Shown piece after piece: positions 15,965 through 21,599 of a DNA stretch of 21,599 bases (the stretch's first letter is position 1; each line of letters starts with the position of its first letter). A program made the translations under genes and the position numbers. The notes beneath the pieces are model-generated. The model did not search any database. It had not been told where the DNA came from and worked only from the letters and a program-made list of their open reading frames with translations. Source of the stretch: an uncultured Methanobrevibacter sp. (GTDB lineage Archaea; Methanobacteriota; Methanobacteria; Methanobacteriales; Methanobacteriaceae); contig NZ_ONER01000018.1 in the NCBI RefSeq assembly GCF_900316895.1, positions 1 to 21,599 on the forward strand. Reading direction: 5' to 3'.

Positions 15965-17212
15965 ATGGGAAAAGGTGAAGAATTAACAACAACAAAATAT
16001 TTAATCCATGCTCAAATTACAGCTAACGGTATCGTTGAAAAACCGGACGTTGTCGGTGCTGTCTTTGGGCAGACTGAAGGTTTACTTAGTAATGATTTAG
16101 ATTTAAGAGAACTCCAGAGAACTGGAAGAATAGGAAGAATCCAAGTTAACATCCACTCCAACAGTGGAAGAGCAAAAGGTGAAATCGTAATTCCATCCAG
16201 TTTAGACAGAGTTGAAACCGCCATTCTCGCTGCATCACTCGAAACCATCAACAGAGTTGGTCCTTGTGAAGCAGAGATACACACAACAAAAGTTGAAGAT
16301 GTAAGGGCAGTCAAAAGGGAACAAGTCGTTAACCGTGCAAAAGAAATCTACAAAAAGATGGTTGAAAGCGTTGGCCCTACCAGCATGAGAATGATTGAAG
16401 AAGTAAGGGAAGCCATGAGAGTTCATGAAATCTCTGAATACGGAGAAGACCGTCTTCCTGCTGGTCCAAGTATCCACACATCCGATGCAATTATTGTTGT
16501 GGAAGGACGTAGTGACGTATTGAACTTACTCAAATATGGTATTAAAAATACCGTAGCAGTTGAAGGAGTAAGTGTGCCTCGTTCAATTGGAGAATTAAGT
16601 AAAAAAAGAACCACAACAGCATTTGTTGACGGTGACAGAGGCGGAGAACTTATCTTAAAAGAACTCTTGCAAATCGGTGAAGTGGACTACATCACACGTG
16701 CTCCTAAAGGAAAAGAAGTGGAAGATCTTGAAAAAGACGAAGTTCTCGTTGCACTCAGAGACAAAGTTCCTACAGCACAGTTTTTAGCTACAACAAATAT
16801 CTTAAATGAATCTGGCAACAGCAACAATCATAAAAAAGAAAACAACAGACATAACAGAAGAAATCAAAAATACAACCGCAATGATAGGCAAAAACCTGTA
16901 AAAGAGCCAGAACCTGAAGTTGAAGACGATGAAGTAACCCTAATGAAAGACATGTTAAAAGAATTTGAAGGAACCGGCTGCGGAGCCATTCTGGATGAAG
17001 CATTGAACATGACCAAAGAGGTTGAAGTGGAAAATATCTACGAAGAAATCAAAAATATCGAAGGAACCGCTGACACAGTCATATTTGATGGTGTAATCTC
17101 CCAGAGATTGGTTGATGTTGCATCCGAGAAAGGAATCAACAAGTTAGTTGCTTTCAAATCCATGAACATAGTTAAAAAACCACAAAATGTTAAAATAATA
17201 ACTATAAACTAA
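15965..17212 (+). CDS. dnaG: DnaG-type primase (archaeal, TOPRIM)
   Basis: The 415-residue protein has an N-terminal archaeal DnaG region (1-165) and a TOPRIM domain. Within the TOPRIM domain IIVVEGRSDV holds Glu180 and Asp184, and FVDGDRGG holds Asp222 and Asp224, the acidic metal-binding set. A low-complexity Asn/Arg/Lys linker (about 280-315) and an acidic segment separate it from a C-terminal domain (325-415). Archaeal DnaG can prime DNA in vitro and is also a stable component of the RNA exosome, binding poly(A). The zinc-binding and helicase-binding domains of bacterial DnaG are absent, as expected. An AGGAGG (15951-15956) gives efficient translation. The messenger leader appears structured. 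Confidence 0.95.
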   Translation: MGKGEELTTTKYLIHAQITANGIVEKPDVVGAVFGQTEGLLSNDLDLRELQRTGRIGRIQVNIHSNSGRAKGEIVIPSSLDRVETAILAASLETINRVGPCEAEIHTTKVEDVRAVKREQVVNRAKEIYKKMVESVGPTSMRMIEEVREAMRVHEISEYGEDRLPAGPSIHTSDAIIVVEGRSDVLNLLKYGIKNTVAVEGVSVPRSIGELSKKRTTTAFVDGDRGGELILKELLQIGEVDYITRAPKGKEVEDLEKDEVLVALRDKVPTAQFLATTNILNESGNSNNHKKENNRHNRRNQKYNRNDRQKPVKEPEPEVEDDEVTLMKDMLKEFEGTGCGAILDEALNMTKEVEVENIYEEIKNIEGTADTVIFDGVISQRLVDVASEKGINKLVAFKSMNIVKKPQNVKIITIN

Positions 17213-17265
17213 AAAGAATAAATTCATACTTATAAAATTTAAACATCGGAAATTGGAGGTAAAAT

Positions 17266-17874
17266 ATGAATATTAATATCGATGGTTACTACAGCACTAG
17301 AAAAAATGTTTTCGAAAGAATCCAGGACGCTAGTGTAGCTACAAAACTACTCATGTCCTTGATGATGGCATGTTTAACCGGTATAATGGCACAGATCATT
17401 ATCCCACTCCCATGGACTCCAGTTCCTATAACTGCACAAACCTTTGCAGTGTTATGTTCTGGTTTATTCTTAGGTAAAAAATACGGATGTTTAAGCCAAA
17501 TCCTCTATATCGTTTTAGGTATTGCATTCATTCCTTGGTTTGGAGGAATGACCGGCGGACTTGAAGTATTCTTAGGTTCAACCGGAGGATTCCTTATTGG
17601 ATTTGTTATTGCATCTTACTTTATAGGTTTAATTACCGAAAAATATGCAGATGCACGTAATTTTAAGAAAATGGCTCTAACAATTGGAATTGCAAACTTC
17701 GCATTAATCTATATTCCAGGTTTAGCAGGTCTTGCATTGTTCTTAAGCATGCAAGGTACACCATTTGGAATCGTAGATCTTTTAATGATGGGTCTTGTTC
17801 CATTCATTGCTGGAGATATCGTAAAAATATTAGGTGCAGCTTCAGTATCTAAAGTATTTTTACCAAAAGACTAA
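17266..17874 (+). CDS. bioY: Biotin transporter substrate-binding subunit BioY
   Basis: This 202-residue ECF S-component of usual length has six hydrophobic helices. Typical BioY features are the PLPWTPVPITAQTFAVL segment (about 47-63) and GSTGGFLIGF (about 104-113). BioY binds biotin in the membrane and, with an ECF energising module (EcfA/A'/T), imports it. No module genes are adjacent, so a shared module elsewhere is likely. Uptake suggests biotin auxotrophy or scavenging, for instance for pyruvate carboxylase. GGAGGT (17255-17260) precedes the ATG. It is 53 bases after dnaG and ends in a hairpin terminator. Confidence 0.95.
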   Translation: MNINIDGYYSTRKNVFERIQDASVATKLLMSLMMACLTGIMAQIIIPLPWTPVPITAQTFAVLCSGLFLGKKYGCLSQILYIVLGIAFIPWFGGMTGGLEVFLGSTGGFLIGFVIASYFIGLITEKYADARNFKKMALTIGIANFALIYIPGLAGLALFLSMQGTPFGIVDLLMMGLVPFIAGDIVKILGAASVSKVFLPKD

Positions 17875-17908
17875 GGTTTTTATAAAACCTTCTTTTTTTA
17901 TTTTTTTT
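17873..17908 (+). terminator. bioY hairpin/T-tract terminator, possibly also the next gene's TATA box
   Basis: A perfect 8-bp stem AAGGTTTT / AAAACCTT with a TAT loop (17873-17891) begins inside the bioY stop codon and is followed by C-T7-A-T8. The stem centre reads TTTTTATAAAA, which is also a good archaeal TATA box about 34 bases before the DUF1284 start codon at 17916. Confidence 0.8.
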
Positions 17909-17915
17909 GATTTTA

Positions 17916-18314
17916 ATGAAGCTTAAATTAAGGGGACATCACTTGTTATGTCTTAAGGGTTTTCAGGGCTACGGCTATGATGAAGGCTTTGTTGAAAACA
18001 TGATTCATATCAATGCCGAAAGAAAACTGCCACAGACAACTGTTTCACTTTGTGAGAGTGCAGATGATATTTGTTCTGCCTGTCCGAATCTGATTGATGG
18101 GATTTGTGAAGATACAAATCAAAACGACAGAATAGTGTCAATGGATAGGGAAGTGCTGAAAAAACTTAACGTCACAAAAGAGTATGATTCCATTGAATTA
18201 TTTGATAAAATAGATGAAATCTTCAGCACAAAAGAAAGTGTTTCCAAAATCTGTTTTGATTGTAAGTGGAGCGAAAAATGCCTATTTTATCAAAAATTAT
18301 CAAATAACCGATAG
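17916..18314 (+). CDS. DUF1284-family cysteine-rich protein
   Basis: The start is the ATG at 17916 rather than an in-frame TTG at 17907. The 132-residue protein opens with LRGHHLLCLKGFQGYGY, the DUF1284 signature. It has eight cysteines, at 12, 46, 53, 56, 64, 113, 116 and 122, of which 53/56/64 and 113/116/122 look like metal or iron-sulfur ligands. The sequence DDICSACPN is typical. No function is established for the family; a redox or metal role is inference. There is no Shine-Dalgarno site. The gene starts in the T-tract of the bioY terminator and is probably leaderless or nearly so. Confidence 0.88.
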   Translation: MKLKLRGHHLLCLKGFQGYGYDEGFVENMIHINAERKLPQTTVSLCESADDICSACPNLIDGICEDTNQNDRIVSMDREVLKKLNVTKEYDSIELFDKIDEIFSTKESVSKICFDCKWSEKCLFYQKLSNNR

Positions 18315-18346
18315 GTATAAATACTACATAATAAATATATATTAAA

Positions 18347-18365
18347 TGTTGTATACCGTACAACA
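18347..18365. repeat. Inverted repeat just before tRNA-Gln
   Basis: TGTTGTA (18347-18353) and TACAACA (18359-18365) form perfect 7-base arms around TACCG, ending five bases before the mature tRNA. TATA-like boxes lie at 18315-18323 and 18332-18344. Depending on which is used, the repeat is either a hairpin in the pre-tRNA leader or a DNA element between TATA and start site. Confidence 0.6.
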
Positions 18366-18370
18366 GATAT

Positions 18371-18442
18371 AGTCCCGTAGGGTAGTGGTAATCCTTCTAG
18401 GCTTTGGACCCGGAGACGGCGGTTCGACTCCGCTCGGGACTA
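18371..18442 (+). tRNA. tRNA-Gln (anticodon TTG)
   Basis: The cloverleaf fits well. The acceptor stem is AGTCCCG / CGGGACT (7/7) with discriminator A. The D stem is GGGT / ATCC, the anticodon loop is CTTTGGA with TTG at the anticodon, and the T stem GGCGG / CCGCT has loop TTCGACT. The anticodon stem CTAGG / CCCGG has one A-C mismatch in its middle pair and one T-G wobble. CCA is not encoded. No intron is seen. A T7 run follows as terminator (18454-18460). Confidence 0.95.
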
Positions 18443-18444
18443 CT

Positions 18445-18460
18445 CTTATAAACTTTTTTT
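18445..18460 (+). promoter_or_regulatory. tRNA-Gln T-tract terminator overlapping TATA box of the ATP-grasp gene
   Basis: CTTATAAAC (18445-18453) is centred 23 bases before the ATG at 18472 and is followed at once by T7, which would end tRNA transcription. No ribosome binding site precedes the ATG, so the downstream messenger is probably leaderless. Confidence 0.5.
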
Positions 18461-18471
18461 ACTGATATTTT

Positions 18472-19653
18472 ATGGACAAGCTATTACTTATTGGAATTGA
18501 TACAAGAAGTATGCTTAACAGTGCTTTAAAGTTAGATTATGATATTTATTCTACAAGCTATTTTTCAACATCCGACACTCCCGCCATCAAAAATCAGAAG
18601 ATCATTCTACAGGAAAGTGACGGGGAAAGCTGCGGAATATTTGAAGACAATTTCAACAGCAAAAGCATTCTGGAAATATCAAGGGACTACATTGATGAAG
18701 TTGACTATATAATCCCCATCTCCGGAGTATCTCCAAGCGACTTTTCAAAAAAGGACCGAAAAAAGATTTTGGGAAATCATGACGTGTGCGATATTGAGGA
18801 CAAGTTCAGATTCTACAAAAAAATCAGAAATGAATTTTTAACTCCTATGACTTTTCATGCGTGTGATATAGATGAAGCATTTGAAATATATAAAAATCAT
18901 CCAGACATTCAATTTATTTTAAAGCCGGTTAAAGGAAGTGGAGGGTATGATGTCAACCTATTGAATAATGGAATTGATATTGAATTTGGTGACAATGAAT
19001 TTATTCTGCAGGAATATGTCTCAGGAACCAGCCTAAGCTCATCAGTATTGTCCAGTGAAAACGAAACTAAAACAGTTACAAATACCCGACTGCTTACAAT
19101 GAATGACTTTGGAGATGAAAACTCTTTCATATATGTGGGAAACATTTTGCCCCTGACAGACAAATCCATAATGAGCGATGTTGAAGATATCAACAACATC
19201 AATGAAAAACTGAAAGATACAAGTGAAAGCTTAATCGATAAATTTAATCTTATCGGATCTAATGGTGTGGATTATATCCTTAATGAAAATGGTTTGTATG
19301 TCATAGAGATTAATCCGAGACTGCAGGGAACATTCGAATGCGCTGAAAAAACATTTGGGATAAACATGCTTGAAGCCCACATCAGGGCATGCCAAGGTGA
19401 GGTCATGGAGATTCCAAAGGCACAATGTTATACCTATAAAAAAATAGTTTACTCACCAACAAGAATGAAATACCATCCGATGGATTTGGATAACATCTAC
19501 GACCTTCCGCATATCGGATCCATCACCGAAAAGGATGAACCACTGCTGACAATAATTGACAGTGATGTCGATTTTGAAAAATTATATGAAAAAGTAGAAT
19601 TAACCAGTGAAATCGTTAATAAGTCAGCTAAAAGAAACCAACTAGATGCATAA
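18472..19653 (+). CDS. ATP-grasp superfamily ligase (COG2232-like)
   Basis: The 393-residue protein has an N-terminal Rossmann-like domain (LLLIGIDTRSMLNSAL, 4-19). An ATP-grasp fold follows: KPVKGSGGYD (151-160) is the ATP-binding loop, QEYVSGTSL (180-188) the hinge, and IEINPRLQGTFE (278-289) holds the metal ligands Glu279 and Asn281 with Arg283. Such enzymes join a carboxylate to an amine or thiol via an acyl phosphate. I associate the IGIDTR opening with archaeal proteins of COG2232, whose substrates are not established. Coenzyme biosynthesis is possible but unsupported by neighbours. The start lacks a ribosome binding site and sits 23 bases after a TATA-like box. The last 26 bases overlap a small minus-strand gene. 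Confidence 0.85.
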   Translation: MDKLLLIGIDTRSMLNSALKLDYDIYSTSYFSTSDTPAIKNQKIILQESDGESCGIFEDNFNSKSILEISRDYIDEVDYIIPISGVSPSDFSKKDRKKILGNHDVCDIEDKFRFYKKIRNEFLTPMTFHACDIDEAFEIYKNHPDIQFILKPVKGSGGYDVNLLNNGIDIEFGDNEFILQEYVSGTSLSSSVLSSENETKTVTNTRLLTMNDFGDENSFIYVGNILPLTDKSIMSDVEDINNINEKLKDTSESLIDKFNLIGSNGVDYILNENGLYVIEINPRLQGTFECAEKTFGINMLEAHIRACQGEVMEIPKAQCYTYKKIVYSPTRMKYHPMDLDNIYDLPHIGSITEKDEPLLTIIDSDVDFEKLYEKVELTSEIVNKSAKRNQLDA

Positions 19654-19777
19654 TAAAAATTATTACGCCAATTGTTATTAAAAAAGTAGTAATAATCATT
19701 GCACGGGTCATCCAGATAAATAATTTGGCCTTATTGTCTGGGTCCTTCATAAATTGGTCAATTGGATTTCTTTTCAT
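19628..19777 (-). CDS. 49-residue single-helix membrane protein overlapping the ATP-grasp gene
   Basis: An ATG at 19775-19777 preceded by GGTG (19783-19786) opens a 49-codon frame ending in TAG at 19628-19630. The product starts MKRNPIDQFMKDPDNKAKLF, a charged amphipathic segment, then has one hydrophobic helix (about 27-47). Good ribosome binding site, sensible composition and an otherwise empty gap support it as real. It converges with and overlaps the 3' end of the ATP-grasp gene by 26 bases. Family and function are not recognised. Confidence 0.65.
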   Translation of the reverse strand: MKRNPIDQFMKDPDNKAKLFIWMTRAMIITTFLITIGVIIFIMHLVGFF

Positions 19778-19865
19778 TATTACACCATTTCCAGTAAAAA
19801 ATATTTTTACAGTAACTTCTTAATAAAAACTCTTTTTAAAAATAAACTCTTAATTTAACTTTAAA

Positions 19866-19895
19866 TAAAAAAATAATAAAAAATAAAAGAAAATG
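19866..19895 (-). terminator. T-rich termination region after atpD
   Basis: On the minus strand, 20-50 bases after the atpD stop, there are repeated runs of T (T4, T6, T7) separated by single A or TA, without a hairpin. This is the U-tract type of archaeal termination signal. Confidence 0.55.
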
Positions 19896-19913
19896 AGAAG
19901 TATTAAGAAAAAT

Positions 19914-20600
19914 TTAAGCTTCTGCATTTTTAGCAGCTTCGGCCGCTGCAGCAGCTTTCTCATTTTTCTCCATTGTTGACCTAATCATTTTCAATCTTAC
20001 AAAGTTTTCTCTTTCCATTTCTTGGAGTCTCATATCAATATACTTTTCAGTATTTTGGAATCTTGGAATCATAATATGCTCTAAAGCATTTACTCTACGT
20101 TTAGTTGATTCAATCTCCTCGGCCAGCAGGAAAATTGTTTTTTCTACTTCACCAAGTTCGATTAAATACTTGAGAGATTCCTCGAATTTTTTTGCAGCTT
20201 CGTCTAATTGTATGGTAGTGTCTGAAAAACCGTAACCCCTGTCAATGATGGATCTTTCTTCCATTTTAACATTGGTAACAGGTACTGCTACACCCATAAC
20301 GCTTCTTGATGTGATTTCAACATCAATTGATTCTTTGACTGATAATGCAGCTTTTTTAACTGCTAAATCACCCATAGCAATTTGAGCTTCAACTAAAGCT
20401 TCATTTGCTTCTTTTAGACTTAATTCTGCGTTTTCACGAATACCTTTGACACGATCCAAGATATCAAAAAACTCTTTGATTAAAGCATCCCTTTTCTCTT
20501 TGAGCAAACCATGACCTTTAACAGCCAGTTTAGTCCTGTTTTTAAGGGATAATAATTCCATACGAGTTGGATTAATTCCATCTATAATATCTTGTGCCAT
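19914..20600 (-). CDS. atpD: V/A-type ATP synthase subunit D (central stalk)
   Basis: Subunit D is the coiled-coil central rotor shaft linking the A3B3 head to the membrane ring of the archaeal ATP synthase. The 228-residue sequence opens with INPTRMELLSLKNRTKLAVKGHGLLKEKRD, the family signature (about 9-38). It is mostly long heptad helices, ends KRRVNALEHIMIPRF near 167-181 and closes with an Ala-rich tail. GGTGA precedes the ATG (20600) by about four bases. It follows subunit B by 27 bases, the usual ...A-B-D order, and ends the operon. Confidence 0.96.
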   Translation of the reverse strand: MAQDIIDGINPTRMELLSLKNRTKLAVKGHGLLKEKRDALIKEFFDILDRVKGIRENAELSLKEANEALVEAQIAMGDLAVKKAALSVKESIDVEITSRSVMGVAVPVTNVKMEERSIIDRGYGFSDTTIQLDEAAKKFEESLKYLIELGEVEKTIFLLAEEIESTKRRVNALEHIMIPRFQNTEKYIDMRLQEMERENFVRLKMIRSTMEKNEKAAAAAEAAKNAEA

Positions 20601-20627
20601 TTAATCACCTACATTACTGTAATGAGA

Positions 20628-21599
20628 TTAGTCATCTTTTGGAAGGTATTGTTCAATAAATTCTTCTTTAACCCTTTTGAGTTCTGCTTTAGGTAAGATT
20701 TTAAGTAAACTCCAACCGAGATCTAAAGTTTCAAAGATGGTTCTGTCTTCATCTTTACTTTGAGTAATGAATTGATCTTCAAATGCTTGAGCAAATTCTA
20801 AGAACTTTTGATCCCTTTCAGTAAGTGCTTCTTCCCCTACAACCGCAACGAGGTCTCTTAATTCACGACCTTCAGCATAAGCGGAATAGAGTTGGTCAGA
20901 TACACCACTGTGGTCATCACGAGTTTTGCCTTCTCCGATACCACCACTCATCAAACGAGAAAGTGAAGGAAGTACGTCTACAGGAGGGTAAATACCTTTC
21001 CTTGAGATTTCCCTACTTAATACGATTTGTCCTTCGGTAATATAACCGGTTAAGTCAGGAATTGGGTGAGTAATATCGTCTTGAGGCATAACTAAGATAG
21101 GCATTTGAGTAATTGAACCTTCTTTACCGTCAATACGTCCTGCTCTTTCATAGATACCTGCGAGGTCAGTGTACATGTAACCAGGATAACCTCTTCTTCC
21201 AGGTACTTCTTCCCTAGCTGCGGAAATTTCCCTTAAAGCTTCACAGTAGTTGGTCATATCTGTTAAGATAACCAATACTTGCATACCTAAGGTGAATGCG
21301 TAATATTCAGCAGTGGTTAAAGCCATTTTTGGAGTTAAGATCCTTTCAATAGCAGGGTCGTCAGCTAAGTTCATGAATACTGTTAATTTTTCTAAAGCTC
21401 CGGTACGTTCGAAGTCTCTCATAAAGAAGTTTGCTTCTTCGTTTGTAATACCCATAGCTGCAAAAATTACTGCGAACTCGTCTTCAGCACCTAATACTTT
21501 AGCTTGTCTTGCAATTTGTACAGCTAAATCGTTGTGAGGTAAACCAGATCCTGAGAAAATAGGAAGTTTTTGTCCTCTTACTAATGTGTTCATTCCGTC
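20628..21599 (-). CDS. atpB: V/A-type ATP synthase subunit B (5' end beyond the window)
   Basis: Subunit B is the non-catalytic nucleotide-binding partner of catalytic subunit A in the A3B3 head of the archaeal, proton- or sodium-driven ATP synthase. The 323 codons present cover the C-terminal two thirds of a protein usually about 460 residues long. They begin at DGMNTLVRGQKLPIFSGSGLPHN, the position of a degenerate P-loop lacking GKT as expected for B. The frame stays open to base 21599, so the ATG at 21593 is internal, not the start. Later landmarks are PGRRGYPGYMYTDLA and the ISRKGIYPPVDVLPSLSRLM segment. It is cotranscribed with atpD. Confidence 0.96.
   Translation of the reverse strand, partial: DGMNTLVRGQKLPIFSGSGLPHNDLAVQIARQAKVLGAEDEFAVIFAAMGITNEEANFFMRDFERTGALEKLTVFMNLADDPAIERILTPKMALTTAEYYAFTLGMQVLVILTDMTNYCEALREISAAREEVPGRRGYPGYMYTDLAGIYERAGRIDGKEGSITQMPILVMPQDDITHPIPDLTGYITEGQIVLSREISRKGIYPPVDVLPSLSRLMSGGIGEGKTRDDHSGVSDQLYSAYAEGRELRDLVAVVGEEALTERDQKFLEFAQAFEDQFITQSKDEDRTIFETLDLGWSLLKILPKAELKRVKEEFIEQYLPKDD

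Noticed and set aside
16760..16910. Asn/Lys-rich segment in DnaG as a frameshift scar or insertion
   Set aside because: The frame continues cleanly on both sides, and a low-complexity linker between TOPRIM and C-terminal domains is plausible in archaeal DnaG.
17213..17265. Biotin-responsive operator or riboswitch before bioY
   Set aside because: Only a TATA-like stretch and a ribosome binding site are visible; there is no palindrome or extended structure in this short gap.

Overview
The window comes from a methanogenic archaeon of the order Methanobacteriales, most likely a Methanobrevibacter. The pointers are low GC with AT-saturated intergenic DNA, archaeal information-processing genes (TFB, Gar1, TOPRIM-type DnaG, V/A-type ATP synthase), a large Pmp-repeat adhesin-like protein, a pseudomurein-binding-like surface protein, and ribosome binding sites of the AGGTGA/GGAGG type mixed with apparently leaderless genes. 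I see no CRISPR array, insertion sequence, integrase or phage module.

Layout. 1-1851 (minus): N-terminal 617 codons of a giant secreted beta-helix adhesin-like protein, running off the left edge. 2259-4096 (plus): a membrane-anchored exported protein with pseudomurein-binding-like repeats, then a water-type aquaporin closed by a hairpin-plus-T-tract terminator. 4220-7302 (plus): a tight cluster of UMP kinase, TatD-type nuclease, a zinc-ribbon membrane protein, a YbjQ-fold protein, a second YbjQ-like domain fused to a membrane domain, and a small membrane protein. 7328-8515 (minus): TauE/SafE permease and a TPR protein. 8548-10522 (plus): an unrecognised polytopic membrane protein and an EamA exporter. 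10968-12866 (plus): a two-domain glycosyltransferase (GT2 plus MJ1255/MurG-like). 12891-15540 (minus): a small anchored surface protein, TFB, Gar1 and an RraA-like protein. 15965-19653 (plus): DnaG, BioY, a DUF1284 cysteine protein, tRNA-Gln and an ATP-grasp enzyme. 19628-21599 (minus): an overlooked 49-residue membrane protein, then ATP synthase subunits D and B (B cut by the right edge).

How it fits together. Much of the left half concerns the cell envelope: adhesin, pseudomurein-binding-like protein, aquaporin, permeases, glycosyltransferase. The right half is core information processing and energy metabolism. Expression signals are unusually legible. Several genes have no Shine-Dalgarno site but carry a TATA-like box about 22-35 bases before the start codon (8515-, 8548+, 10968+, 14692-, 17916+, 18472+), and two of these boxes sit inside the terminator of the preceding gene.

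The most remarkable points are three. The essential transcription factor gene tfb has no ATG, GTG or TTG ahead of its zinc ribbon and must start by a non-canonical route, either ACG after a strong Shine-Dalgarno site or a -1 shift from gar1. The dnaG messenger apparently begins with a two-tier hairpin whose outer arm recurs at the promoter of the divergent RraA-like gene. The third is the zinc-ribbon/YbjQ/membrane-YbjQ cluster, a candidate uncharacterised envelope system. Everything here is read by eye, with no database search.
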